NCBI RefSeq assembly: GCF_052045245.1
Contig: NZ_JBQEON010000036.1
Span: forward strand, 4,970 to 68,969
From: Burkholderia sp052045245
GTDB taxonomy: Bacteria; Pseudomonadota; Gammaproteobacteria; Burkholderiales; Burkholderiaceae
Length of the DNA stretch: 64,000 bases
Direction: 5' to 3'
Shown: positions 28,521 to 37,701 of the stretch, piece by piece
Layout of the letters: each line of letters begins with the position of its first letter
Numbering within the stretch: the first letter of the stretch is position 1
Notes under the pieces: model-generated
What the model was told of the DNA's origin: nothing
Database searches by the model: none
What the model saw: the letters and a program-made list of their open reading frames with translations, nothing else
Translations under genes and position numbers: made by a program

Positions 28521-31472
28521 ATGTCCCTCGACACGAACAACGTCCGCCAAGGCGGCTGCGGCTCGGGCCAATGCGCGTGCAAGAGCGCCGCACAGGCGCG
28601 CGCATTCGATCCGTTCGACGATACCGACTACGGCACGCCGCAACGGCATGCCGATACCGACGTCACGCTCGAAATCGACGGCCAGCCGGTCACGGTGCCG
28701 GCCGGCACGTCGGTGATGCGCGCGGCGATCGAAGCCGGCGTCAATGTCCCCAAGCTCTGCGCGACCGATTCGCTCGAGCCGTTCGGCTCGTGCCGTCTGT
28801 GCCTCGTCGAGATTGAAGGCCGGCGCGGCTACCCGGCATCGTGCACGACACCCGCCGAAGCCGGGATGAAGGTGCGCACGCAGTCGGACCGGCTGCAGTC
28901 GCTGCGCCGCAACGTGATGGAGCTATACATCTCCGACCACCCGCTCGACTGCCTCACCTGCCCCGCCAACGGCGACTGCGAACTGCAGGACATGGCCGGT
29001 GTGGTGGGCTTGCGCGAAGTACGTTACGGCAACGACTGCGCAAACCACCTGCGCGAGCAGAAGGACGAATCGAACCCGTACTTCACGTACGACCCGTCGA
29101 AATGCATCGTCTGCAACCGCTGCGTGCGCGCGTGCGAGGAAACGCAAGGCACGTTCGCGCTGACGATCACCGCGCGCGGTTTTGAATCGCGTGTCGCGGC
29201 CGGCGAGAGCGAATCGTTCATGGCATCGGAATGCGTATCGTGCGGCGCGTGCGTCGCCGCGTGCCCGACCGCCACGCTGCAGGAAAAGACCGTCGTCCAG
29301 CTCGGCCAGGCCGAGCACTCGGTCGTCACGACCTGCGCGTACTGCGGCGTCGGCTGCTCGTTCAAGGCCGAAATGAAGGGCACGCAGGTCGTGCGGATGA
29401 CGCCGCACAAGAACGGCCTCGCGAACGAAGGCCACGCGTGCGTGAAGGGCCGCTTCGCGTGGGGCTATGCAACGCACAAGGACCGCATCACGAAGCCGAT
29501 GATCCGCGAGAAGATCACCGACCCGTGGCGCGAGGTCAGCTGGGAAGAGGCGCTCACCTACGCGGCGACGCAATTCCGCAAGCTGCAGCAGAAGTACGGC
29601 CGCGATTCGATCGGCGGCATCACGTCGTCGCGCTGCACGAACGAGGAAACCTACCTCGTGCAGAAGCTCGTGCGCGCCGCGTTCGGCAACAACAACGTCG
29701 ACACCTGCGCACGCGTGTGCCATTCGCCGACCGGCTATGGGCTGAAGACGACGCTCGGCGAATCGGCCGGCACGCAGACCTTCGCGTCGGTCGGCCACGC
29801 CGACGTGATCGTCGTGATGGGCGCGAACCCGACCGACGGCCATCCGGTGTTCGGCTCGCGCCTGAAACGGCGCATCCGCGAAGGCGCGAAGCTGATCGTG
29901 ATCGACCCGCGCCGCATCGACGTGGTCGACGGCCCGCACGTGAAGGCCACGCATCACCTGCCGCTGCGCCCCGGCACCAACGTCGCGATGATCAATGCGC
30001 TCGCGCACGTGATCGTCACCGAAGGGCTGGTGGCCGACGCGTTCGTCGCCGAACGCTGCGAAACGCGTGCGTTCGAGCAATGGCGCGATTTCGTGTCGCG
30101 TGCCGAGAACTCGCCGGAAGCAACCGCCGATGTGACGGGCGTGCCGGCCGAGCTGGTGCGCGAAGCCGCGCGCCTCTATGCGACGGGCGGCAACGCCGCG
30201 ATCTACTACGGCCTCGGCGTGACCGAGCACGCGCAAGGCTCGACGACGGTGATGGGCATCGCGAACCTCGCGATGGCGACCGGCAACATCGGCCGGGAAG
30301 GCGTCGGCGTCAATCCGCTGCGCGGGCAGAACAACGTACAGGGTTCGTGCGACATGGGCTCGTTCCCGCACGAGCTGCCCGGCTATCGTCACATCGGTGA
30401 CGAAACCGTACGCACGCAGTTCGAGCAGGCATGGTCGGCGACGTTGCAACCGGAACCGGGGCTGCGCATTCCGAACATGTTCGACGCGGCGCTCGACGGC
30501 AGCTTCAAGGGGCTCTACTGCCAAGGCGAGGACATCGTCCAGTCGGATCCGAACACGCAGCATGTCGCGGCCGCGCTGTCGTCGATGGAATGCATCGTCG
30601 TGCAGGACATCTTCCTGAACGAGACCGCGAAATACGCACACGTGCTGCTGCCGGGCTCGACGTTCCTTGAGAAGGACGGCACGTTCACGAACGCGGAGCG
30701 CCGCATCTCGCGCGTGCGCAAGGTGATGCCGCCGCTCGCGGGCTACGCGGACTGGGAAGTGACGCTGCTGCTGTCGCAAGCGCTCGGCTACGACATGCAC
30801 TACACGCATCCGTCGGAAATCATGGACGAGATCGCGCGGCTCACGCCGACCTTCTCGGGCGTGTCGTACGAGAAGCTCGACGCGCTCGGCAGTATCCAGT
30901 GGCCGTGCAACGAAGACGCGCCGGAAGGCACGCCGACGATGCATATCGACGAGTTCGTGCGCGGCAAGGGCCGGTTCGTGATCACGCAGTTCATTCCGAC
31001 GCCGGAAAAGGTCACGCAGCGCTATCCGCTGATCCTGACGACGGGCCGTATCCTGTCGCAATACAACGTCGGCGCCCAGACGCGCCGGACCGAGAACGTG
31101 CAGTGGCACGAAGAGGACCGCCTCGAGATCCACCCGCATGACGCGGAGGATCGCGGGATCCGGACCGGCGACTGGGTCGGCATCGAGTCGCGTGCCGGTC
31201 AGACGGTGCTGCGCGCGCTCGTGTCCGACCGCATGCAGCCGGGCGTGGTGTACACGACGTTCCACTTCCCCGAGTCGGGCGCGAACGTGATCACGACGGA
31301 CAGCTCCGACTGGGCGACGAACTGCCCGGAATACAAGGTGACGGCCGTGCAGGTGATGCCGGTTGCGCAACCGTCCGAGTGGCAACAAGCGTATGCGCGC
31401 TTCAACTCGGAGCAGCTCGACCTGCTCGAGCGCCGCGCCGCCGCACCGGCTGCCGTGACGACGGGCAAGTGA
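28521..31472 (+). CDS. fdsA: NAD-dependent formate dehydrogenase alpha subunit (Mo-bis-MGD)
   Basis: A 983-residue catalytic subunit that oxidises formate to CO2. The N-terminus is NuoG-like: a [2Fe-2S] ferredoxin (CRLCLVEIEG), the His/Cys cluster segment HPLDCLTCPANGDC, and two [4Fe-4S] sets (CIVCNRCVRAC, CVSCGACVAACP). A further [4Fe-4S] site, CAYCGVGC, leads the molybdopterin domain. The Mo ligand is a Cys in ARVCHSPTGY, not selenocysteine. AAGGAG lies before the ATG. The Cys-rich first 25 residues (GGCGSGQCAC) are an extra N-terminal extension. Confidence 0.96.
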   Translation: MSLDTNNVRQGGCGSGQCACKSAAQARAFDPFDDTDYGTPQRHADTDVTLEIDGQPVTVPAGTSVMRAAIEAGVNVPKLCATDSLEPFGSCRLCLVEIEGRRGYPASCTTPAEAGMKVRTQSDRLQSLRRNVMELYISDHPLDCLTCPANGDCELQDMAGVVGLREVRYGNDCANHLREQKDESNPYFTYDPSKCIVCNRCVRACEETQGTFALTITARGFESRVAAGESESFMASECVSCGACVAACPTATLQEKTVVQLGQAEHSVVTTCAYCGVGCSFKAEMKGTQVVRMTPHKNGLANEGHACVKGRFAWGYATHKDRITKPMIREKITDPWREVSWEEALTYAATQFRKLQQKYGRDSIGGITSSRCTNEETYLVQKLVRAAFGNNNVDTCARVCHSPTGYGLKTTLGESAGTQTFASVGHADVIVVMGANPTDGHPVFGSRLKRRIREGAKLIVIDPRRIDVVDGPHVKATHHLPLRPGTNVAMINALAHVIVTEGLVADAFVAERCETRAFEQWRDFVSRAENSPEATADVTGVPAELVREAARLYATGGNAAIYYGLGVTEHAQGSTTVMGIANLAMATGNIGREGVGVNPLRGQNNVQGSCDMGSFPHELPGYRHIGDETVRTQFEQAWSATLQPEPGLRIPNMFDAALDGSFKGLYCQGEDIVQSDPNTQHVAAALSSMECIVVQDIFLNETAKYAHVLLPGSTFLEKDGTFTNAERRISRVRKVMPPLAGYADWEVTLLLSQALGYDMHYTHPSEIMDEIARLTPTFSGVSYEKLDALGSIQWPCNEDAPEGTPTMHIDEFVRGKGRFVITQFIPTPEKVTQRYPLILTTGRILSQYNVGAQTRRTENVQWHEEDRLEIHPHDAEDRGIRTGDWVGIESRAGQTVLRALVSDRMQPGVVYTTFHFPESGANVITTDSSDWATNCPEYKVTAVQVMPVAQPSEWQQAYARFNSEQLDLLERRAAAPAAVTTGK

Positions 31473-31479
31473 GGACGGA

Positions 31480-31731
31480 ATGGACAACGGACACCTGATC
31501 GACATGGCCAACCAGATCGGCGCATTCTTCGAGTCGATGCCCGATCGCGAAGAAGCGCTGACCGGCATCGCCGAGCATATCCGGCGCTTCTGGGAACCGC
31601 GGATGCGGCGCGCGTTTCTCGCCGCGCTCGACGATCCGTCGGGCGCGGCCGCGCAACGCGCGATACCGATCGTGCGCGACGCGATCGCCGCGCACCGCGC
31701 GTCGCTCGTGCCGGCCGCCGCCTCCGCCTGA
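31480..31731 (+). CDS. fdsD: NAD-dependent formate dehydrogenase delta subunit
   Basis: An 83-residue helical protein (LIDMANQIGAFFESMPD; HIRRFWEPRMR) of the FdsD family, a small subunit needed for assembly or stability of soluble formate dehydrogenase. It starts 7 bp after fdsA and closes the operon. An FdhD/FdsC sulfurtransferase gene, often found between fdsA and fdsD, is not here. The convergent monooxygenase ends 8 bp later. Confidence 0.9.
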   Translation: MDNGHLIDMANQIGAFFESMPDREEALTGIAEHIRRFWEPRMRRAFLAALDDPSGAAAQRAIPIVRDAIAAHRASLVPAAASA

Positions 31732-31739
31732 GCGCCCCG

Positions 31740-33386
31740 CTACGCGGGCAGCGACATGCCCGCGAACCAGCTTTCGCAATGACGCAGCAGCGTGTTCGCG
31801 TCGGTGGCCGTACGGCCGCGCGCCGCGATATAGCCATCCGGCCGCAACAGGTAGAACGACGGCCGCGAGCGGCCGTACGCCTGCATCAGCCCTTCCGCTC
31901 CATCGCTTTCGGCATCGGCGACGCGCCATGCACGCACGGCACCCGGCATGATCCGTTCCAGCCCCTGCGCGAGCGCCTGCGCATCCGCGGCAATCGGCGG
32001 CACATCGCCCGGATCGGTACTCGACGGCGCTTCGAGCAGCAACAGCGTGAAGCTCGCCGGATCGTGCAGGTCGTATAGCCGCGCGGTGCCGGGCGCCTGA
32101 CCGAGCGGCCCGTCGACCACATGCACGAGTGCGTCGGGGGCGCGCTCGCCTGCGCGCGGCCCGCCATCGAGCACGCGTTCGAGCGTGAGCGGACTCTTCC
32201 GGTACTGCACGCCAAGCTCGCTGAACGTGCGCCGCACCGCGTCGCGCACCGGGCCGAACGACGACAGCAGCGGCACGACGTGATCGCGCAGCAGCTTGAT
32301 CGCACCGTGGTCGGCTTCGACCATCTGCGTGACGAAACTGGTCTGCCGCAACACGTCGCGCTCGATCGGGTGGCGTTCCGCGTGATACGTGTCGAGCAGC
32401 CGCTCGGGCGTACCTGCGCCGAGCACGCGCGCGAGCTTCCAGCCGAGATTGAACGCTTCCTGGATGCCCGTGTTCATCCCCTGCGCCCCGGCCGGGCTAT
32501 GGACATGTGCGGCGTCGCCCGCGAAAAACACGCGCCCGTAGCGCAGCCGGTCGACCATCCGGCTGTGCAGATGGAAATACGACGACCACGCGAGATCGCT
32601 CGGCGCGATCGATACGCCCATGCGGGCACGCACGATCGCGTCGCATTCGTCGAGCGACGGGGGCTGCGCGTCGGGGGACGGGCCGCCGCCGGGCGGCCGG
32701 TCGGCGACGAGCCGGTAGCGGCCGCTCCCCATCGGGAACAGGCCGGCGATGCCGTCGGGCGTCGTGAACAGGTGGATCTCTTCGTCGGGCCAGTCGGGTA
32801 TCGCCGCGAAATCGGCAAGCAGGAACGTCTGTTCGAACGCACGGCCCGCGAAGCCCACGTGAAGCAGATGCCGTACCGAGCTGTGCGCGCCGTCGGCGGC
32901 GATCAGGTACGACGGCGCGAATCGCTCGTCCCGGCCATCGGCGCCGCGCAGCGTCACGTCGAGCGACGTGCCGCCGGCGTCGCACGCGGCAAGCGTGACG
33001 CCGCGCTCGACCGTCACCCCGAGCCCGGCCAGATGCTCCGCGAGCACCCGCTCCGTGACGCTCTGGTCGAGCAGCAGCAGGTACGGGTAGCGCGTTTGCA
33101 GCGGATCGAAATCGAGCCGCGCGATCACGCGGCCGTCGGCATGCATCGCGGCCGCATGCACGCGATGACCGAGCGCGAGAAACGGTTCGACCGTGCGGTG
33201 CTGCTCCAGTAGTTCGAGCGTGCGCGCCTGGATGCCGATCGCGCGCGAATGCGGCGCGGGCGCGGCGAGCCGGTCGATGATGCGCACCGGCACGCGGGCA
33301 CGCGCGAGACTCATCGCCGCGGCAAGGCCGGTCGGGCCTGCGCCGACGATCAGCACGGGCGGGATATCGAGCAGTGTGTCAGCCAT
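31740..33386 (-). CDS. FAD-dependent aromatic monooxygenase (PheA/TfdB-like)
   Basis: A 548-residue flavoprotein hydroxylase. The FAD motif VLIVGAGPTGLAAAMSLAR lies near residue 11, the second FAD site is GDAAHVHSPAGAQGMNTG, and the C-terminus is the thioredoxin-like domain ending in YLLRPDGYIAARG. Such enzymes hydroxylate phenols or aromatic polyketides with NAD(P)H and O2; no substrate can be named. The start at 33386 is an ATG just before the FAD-binding strand. It stands alone, convergent with fdsD and divergent from the TPR gene. Confidence 0.88.
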   Translation of the reverse strand: MADTLLDIPPVLIVGAGPTGLAAAMSLARARVPVRIIDRLAAPAPHSRAIGIQARTLELLEQHRTVEPFLALGHRVHAAAMHADGRVIARLDFDPLQTRYPYLLLLDQSVTERVLAEHLAGLGVTVERGVTLAACDAGGTSLDVTLRGADGRDERFAPSYLIAADGAHSSVRHLLHVGFAGRAFEQTFLLADFAAIPDWPDEEIHLFTTPDGIAGLFPMGSGRYRLVADRPPGGGPSPDAQPPSLDECDAIVRARMGVSIAPSDLAWSSYFHLHSRMVDRLRYGRVFFAGDAAHVHSPAGAQGMNTGIQEAFNLGWKLARVLGAGTPERLLDTYHAERHPIERDVLRQTSFVTQMVEADHGAIKLLRDHVVPLLSSFGPVRDAVRRTFSELGVQYRKSPLTLERVLDGGPRAGERAPDALVHVVDGPLGQAPGTARLYDLHDPASFTLLLLEAPSSTDPGDVPPIAADAQALAQGLERIMPGAVRAWRVADAESDGAEGLMQAYGRSRPSFYLLRPDGYIAARGRTATDANTLLRHCESWFAGMSLPA

Positions 33387-33517
33387 GAGCGCCTCGATGA
33401 CACGCAATCCCGCCAGTCTACGCCGCTCCGCGTGACGGGGCCATATGCCGACCGGCCGATCTGGGGCAGCCGCGCGCAGTGTGGGAAAATACGCGCTTTC
33501 CGTCAGTTTTTCGCGTC

Positions 33518-35356
33518 ATGGATTCCGCATTCGACCGAGCGTTTGCCGCGCACCGCGCGGGCCGCCTCGCCGAGGCCGAGCACGGCTATCGCACCGCACT
33601 CGCCACCAATCCCGCCGACGCCGACGCGCTGCATCTGTTCGGTGTGTTGCGGCATCAGCAGGGGCAACATGCCGAGGCGGCCGATCTCGTCGGGCGCGCG
33701 GTCGAGTTGCGCCCGGGCGATGCCGCGCTGCAGCTCAATCTCGGCAACGCGCTGAAGGCGCTCGGCCGGCTCGACGATGCAATCGACCGCTTTCGCAACG
33801 CGCTGACGCTCGCGCCCGACTTTCCGCTCGCGCACTACAACCTCGGCAATGCGTACGCGGCGCTGCAGCGCCACGAAGATGCGGTCGACGCGTTCGCGCG
33901 CGCGCTGCGGCTCACGCCCGACGACGCGTCGATCCACAACAATCTCGGCAACGCGCTGAACGCGCTCGGTCGTCACGACGACGCGCTCGCCGCATTCCAT
34001 CGCGCACTCGAGCTGCGGCCCGGGCACGCCGGCGCGCACAACAATCTCGCGATGGCGCTGAACGCGATGGGCCGGGCCGACGACGCGATCGCGCACTTTC
34101 AGGCGGCGATCGCGGCCGAGCCGCGCTTCGTCGCCGCGCATTTCAATCTCGGCAATACCTTCGAGGCCGTCGGCCGTCACGGCGAAGCCGCCGCCGCGTT
34201 CGAAACCGCGCTCGCGCTGCACCCGCCGTTTCCGCTCGCGCTCTTCGGGCTCGCGAACGCGCTGAGCGCGCAGTCACGCCAGCGCGACGCGCTGCCCTAC
34301 TACGAACGCGCGGTCGGCCTCGATCCATCGTTCAGCCTCGCATGGCTGAATCTCGGCAATGCGCATCACGCGCTCGGCGCGCACGAGATGGCATTGCGCG
34401 CATTCGACCAGGCGCTGCGCGTCGCGCCCGACCTGAAGCTCGCGCAACTGCACCGCGCCGTCACGCTGCTGACGCTGGGCGACTTCACCCGCGGCCTGCC
34501 CGCGTACGAAACGCGCCACGACACGCCGGGCGCGACGCCGCTCGGCGCGCTGCCGCGCTGGCAAGGCGAACCGATTGCGTCGCACACGTTGCTGATCCGC
34601 GCGGAACAGGGCTTCGGCGACACGCTGCAGTTCGTCCGCTTCGTGCCGCTGGCCCGCGCGCGCTGCGCACGCATCGTGCTCGAAGTGCAGCCGGAACTCG
34701 TCGCGCTGCTCGCGCCGGCCGCGACGCGCTGGCATGTCACGCTCGTCGCACCGGGTGCCGCGAAGCCGCCGGCGGCGGACATCGCGTGCACGCTGATGAG
34801 CCTGCCGTTCCTGCTCGGGCTGCAACCGGCCGACATCGTCGCGAACACGCGCTACCTCGGCGCACCCGACACCGCGCGCCGGCGCTTTCGCGGCTCGCTC
34901 GGCGGCCAGGCGAAGCGCAAGTTCGGTCTCGCCTGGTCGGGGCGCCGGCAGGCGCAGGAAAACCGCTCGATGCCGTTCGACGCGCTTGCGCCGCTGCTCG
35001 CGCTGCCGGACATCGACTGGATCGTGCTGCAGCCCGCGCTCGACGCCGACGAACGGGCGCGCGTCGACGCGCATCCGCGCGTGCATCGCCTCGACGGCCG
35101 GCTGAACGACTTCGCCGATACGGCCGCGCTGATCGAACGGCTCGACGGCGTCGTCACGATCGATACGGCGGTCGCGCACCTCGCGGGCGCGCTCGGCAAG
35201 CCGCTGTGGATCATGCTGCCGTTCGCCGCCGACTGGCGCTGGTTCACCGGCGACGACTGCCCGTGGTATCCGCACGCCCGGCTCGCCCGCCAGTCCACGC
35301 CCGGACAATGGCTCGACGTGGCGGCCGCGGTCGCCGGCGCGCTGCGCGACGCCTGA
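33518..35356 (+). CDS. TPR protein with glycosyltransferase-like C-terminal domain
   Basis: A 612-residue protein. Residues about 1-330 contain eight or more TPRs with the repeated core NLGNALNALGRHDDA. The C-terminal 280 residues resemble the glycosyltransferase/heptosyltransferase half of bacterial TPR-OGT-like proteins (LLIRAEQGFGDTLQFVRF; VVTIDTAVAHLAGALGKPLW). It probably modifies a protein or a glycan, but no partner is nearby. The start at 33518 is the ATG before DSAFDRAF. It is not part of a clear operon. Confidence 0.82.
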   Translation: MDSAFDRAFAAHRAGRLAEAEHGYRTALATNPADADALHLFGVLRHQQGQHAEAADLVGRAVELRPGDAALQLNLGNALKALGRLDDAIDRFRNALTLAPDFPLAHYNLGNAYAALQRHEDAVDAFARALRLTPDDASIHNNLGNALNALGRHDDALAAFHRALELRPGHAGAHNNLAMALNAMGRADDAIAHFQAAIAAEPRFVAAHFNLGNTFEAVGRHGEAAAAFETALALHPPFPLALFGLANALSAQSRQRDALPYYERAVGLDPSFSLAWLNLGNAHHALGAHEMALRAFDQALRVAPDLKLAQLHRAVTLLTLGDFTRGLPAYETRHDTPGATPLGALPRWQGEPIASHTLLIRAEQGFGDTLQFVRFVPLARARCARIVLEVQPELVALLAPAATRWHVTLVAPGAAKPPAADIACTLMSLPFLLGLQPADIVANTRYLGAPDTARRRFRGSLGGQAKRKFGLAWSGRRQAQENRSMPFDALAPLLALPDIDWIVLQPALDADERARVDAHPRVHRLDGRLNDFADTAALIERLDGVVTIDTAVAHLAGALGKPLWIMLPFAADWRWFTGDDCPWYPHARLARQSTPGQWLDVAAAVAGALRDA

Positions 35357-35375
35357 ATACACCCGAAGGGCATAA

Positions 35376-35406
35376 GCCAAAGGGAGTGCGACGCGCTCCC
35401 TTTGGC
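35376..35406. repeat. Inverted repeat after the TPR gene
   Basis: A perfect 11-bp stem (GCCAAAGGGAG with its complement at 35396-35406) and 9-nt loop, 20 nt past the TPR gene stop. There is no T run, so it is a weak terminator at best. Confidence 0.5.
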
Positions 35407-35433
35407 ATCCAACGTGACGCGATGCAGGCGTCG

Positions 35434-35688
35434 TCAGGCCGCCTTGTACCGATTGCGCGACTCGGGCGTGCGATACAGCACGAGCGTCGCGATCAGTCCG
35501 CAGATCGCGGCAACGCTCAGCCACAGCCCCGGCGCCGCCTTGTTGCCCGTCTGGTGAATCAGCAGCGTCGAGATCGCAGGCGTGAAGCCGCCAATCGTCG
35601 TCGAGAGGCTGTATGTGAGCGAGAAGTCGGCCGTGCGCAAGTCGGCCGGCATCACAAAAGTGCGTTGTGCCGGGCCTGCAGTCGTCAT
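35434..35688 (-). pseudogene. Remnant of an MFS transporter (C-terminal end only)
   Basis: An 84-codon open frame whose residues about 13-75 read like the last two helices of a major-facilitator metabolite:H+ symporter: LRTADFSLTYSLSTTIGGFTP followed by a helix and the tail YRTPESRNRYKAA. A full transporter would need some 430 residues, and about 350 are missing upstream, where unrelated sequence begins. I read it as a deleted gene, not a functional small protein. Confidence 0.65.
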
Positions 35689-35844
35689 CGCTGCATCCGG
35701 CTCGTACGTATCGCCCCGAAAGGCACATCAAAATCAGACCGATCTGATCGACCGATCGCCGTCGCCTCACCACAATGACACGATTTGCGACGCTATCGCG
35801 CCGCGGTCGGCATGGTCACCCGTGTCGCACGGCGCACCGCCCTC

Positions 35845-36813
35845 ATGACCCCATCGCCCCTTGTTTACGTCGAAGGCGCCCTCGCCCGCCCTCGCGTCGC
35901 TCCGCTCGACGGCGTGCCGCCGTTCGGCCGCGAGTGGACGTTCCACGGCTCGTCCGGCGCCCGGCCCGGCAAGCGCGGTCTTGCCACGCTGACGACATCC
36001 TGCATCGACGTCGATTCCCCGCATCGCGCGTGTCGCTGGCAACCGCTGCCGGCTGCGCAACCGGCGTCAGCCTGCGCGCCAACCATTGCCGCCATTGCGG
36101 ACGGCGCAGCCGAACGGCGCGCGGAACGTACGCCCGGTCGCACGCGGGACCGGCGCGCGATGCATGCCACCTGCTGGAGCATCGGCGCGCTCGGTATCAT
36201 CGGCGGGTTGATCGCCGTGCACGAACCGATCCCGGGTCTCGCACCCGTACTCGCGGTTGTGACCGCCGGCGACGTGCCGGCGCACCTCACGCAATCCGCG
36301 GGCATCGTGCGTGTCGCCGCGGTCGAGCCCGCCACGCCGGTCATCGCTCCCGCGCAGCACATCGCGGCGCGTCCCGCCGCAACGCCGTCCGGATCGTCGC
36401 TGCCCGTACGCGATACCACGCCCGAGCCAGCACCGCGACTCGCCGGCGCGATACCCGACGTACACCGCGTTGCCACCGCATCGCCGGCGTCACCGGATCG
36501 ACCGAACGGCAAGCGCACGACACGGGCCCCCGTGCGCGCGCCCTCCGCTGCGCGGCTCGCGGCCAGTCCGCCGGTCACTCGCCATGCGTCGCGCGCGCCG
36601 TCACGCGATCGGCATGATCGTCTCGCGCGGCCGGCGCATCCGGACGCCCGGCACGATCCGCTCGACGATCCGCTCGCGCTGATCGCAATGGCGAACGCGC
36701 TGCAAGCCGATCGCCCCGCACGGTCGACCAATGCGGCCGCCGCCGGCTTCGACTGGACGGCACAACTGTCCCATCGTCGACTGACCGACGCCCCCGACAC
36801 ATTCACCCGCTGA
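35845..36813 (+). CDS. Hypothetical Pro/Ala/Arg-rich protein with one membrane segment
   Basis: I do not recognise this 322-residue protein. It is open and has a strong GC bias at third codon positions in this frame, which supports coding. One hydrophobic stretch (WSIGALGIIGGLIAV, about residues 110-125) is followed by a long low-complexity Pro/Ala/Thr/Arg region and a more ordered C-terminus (DPLALIAMANALQADR). It may be anchored in the inner membrane with an extended periplasmic part. The start is uncertain: ATG at 35845, an earlier ATG, or one at 36160. The opposite strand also has a long frame, which I judge a shadow. Confidence 0.5.
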   Translation: MTPSPLVYVEGALARPRVAPLDGVPPFGREWTFHGSSGARPGKRGLATLTTSCIDVDSPHRACRWQPLPAAQPASACAPTIAAIADGAAERRAERTPGRTRDRRAMHATCWSIGALGIIGGLIAVHEPIPGLAPVLAVVTAGDVPAHLTQSAGIVRVAAVEPATPVIAPAQHIAARPAATPSGSSLPVRDTTPEPAPRLAGAIPDVHRVATASPASPDRPNGKRTTRAPVRAPSAARLAASPPVTRHASRAPSRDRHDRLARPAHPDARHDPLDDPLALIAMANALQADRPARSTNAAAAGFDWTAQLSHRRLTDAPDTFTR

Positions 36814-36823
36814 CGCGCGCCCA

Positions 36824-36858
36824 ATAAAAAACCCGGCGAAGCATGCTTCGCCGGGTTT
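36824..36858 (-). terminator. Terminator after the DUF2968 gene
   Basis: A 14-bp perfect stem (36829-36842 with 36845-36858), followed on the minus strand by TTTTT. It lies about 35 nt past the stop of the DUF2968 gene. Confidence 0.85.
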
Positions 36859-36892
36859 CGTTCATCCGTCGATCCATCGGACCGACACGTCA

Positions 36893-37588
36893 TCACTTGT
36901 GCGTGGGCAACCCCGTTTCGGCCTGTCGCTCGAGTTGCCGTACCTGCTCCTGCAGATCACGCAGCTGCACCTGCGCCGCCCGCTTCTCGACCTGCAACGC
37001 CTGCGTCTGCTCCTGCGCGGACTTCTGCCGCTGCGCGACCTCGACTTGCTGGCTGCGCGCGACGTTCAGATCGGCCTGCAGTTGCTCCGCACGATTCGCC
37101 TGCAGCGCAATCACGCGCTCGAGGAACAGCTTCTGCGCCTGCAGTTCGGTACGGCGAATCTCGACGTCCGCGAGCTGGGCCGTCTGCTGGACGAAGTTCG
37201 CGTAGACCAGCTCCGCACGGTTCTTCTCCTGCGACTTGATCACGCGCCACAGATGCTTGTCCTGGAACAGCGCGACGTAATACGTCATCTCGCGCGGATC
37301 GAACATCAGGCTCGCGCCATAGCTGCCGTTGTAGGTCGTGCGCATCTCGACGATCCGCCCGTCGTGCAGCATTTGCGCGAGTTCGGCGACGTTGCCTTGC
37401 GCGGCCGCCTCGGTCGCGGAGGCGGCCGAAGCCGGCGCGGCATCGCCGCTCAGGCTTGTCACGGCAGGGCGAGTGCCCGCGACGGGGGCGGTCGCATCGG
37501 CGGACCAGGCCGCGCCCGCGTGCGCGCAGGCAGCCATCGCAACGATCCACGTTGCGCATCGTGCAGGGAAAAAATTTCGGAAGGCCAA
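36893..37588 (-). CDS. DUF2968 exported coiled-coil protein
   Basis: An exported protein with a DUF2968 core (LAQMLHDGRIVEMRTTYNGSYG; MTYYVALFQDKHLWRV) and a long C-terminal coiled coil (about residues 120-225, rich in Gln, Glu and Ala). Function is unknown; a periplasmic place is inferred from the signal-like WIVAMAACAHAGAAWSA. No ATG begins the frame: I choose TTG at 37588 because CGGAG lies 7 nt upstream and the signal follows; TTG at 37633 is an alternative lacking a ribosome site. Confidence 0.78.
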   Translation of the reverse strand: MAFRNFFPARCATWIVAMAACAHAGAAWSADATAPVAGTRPAVTSLSGDAAPASAASATEAAAQGNVAELAQMLHDGRIVEMRTTYNGSYGASLMFDPREMTYYVALFQDKHLWRVIKSQEKNRAELVYANFVQQTAQLADVEIRRTELQAQKLFLERVIALQANRAEQLQADLNVARSQQVEVAQRQKSAQEQTQALQVEKRAAQVQLRDLQEQVRQLERQAETGLPTHK

Positions 37589-37631
37589 CGTCAGACTCCG
37601 GCGAACGAATCGGGAGTCGCGATTATCGTTC

Positions 37632-37673
37632 AAAACGAAACGGCCGCATCTCGAATTTCACGGGATGCGGCCG
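37632..37673 (-). terminator. Probable terminator after the amidotransferase-type gene
   Basis: CGGCCGCATC pairs with GATGCGGCCG (37641-37650 with 37664-37673), followed on the minus strand by TTTCGTTTTG, 30 nt past the stop at 37702. Confidence 0.5.
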
Positions 37674-37701
37674 GCCCTCCTGTGCGCAATGCGAATACCG
37701 G

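Noticed and set aside
28923..31568. Minus-strand frame antisense to fdsA
   Set aside because: 881 codons without recognisable motifs, opposite an intact formate dehydrogenase gene; composition is a GC-rich shadow.
35865..36896. Minus-strand frame opposite the hypothetical at 35845
   Set aside because: The plus strand has the better third-position bias and an ordered C-terminus; the minus frame is Ser/Arg/Gly-rich and starts inside the preceding terminator region.
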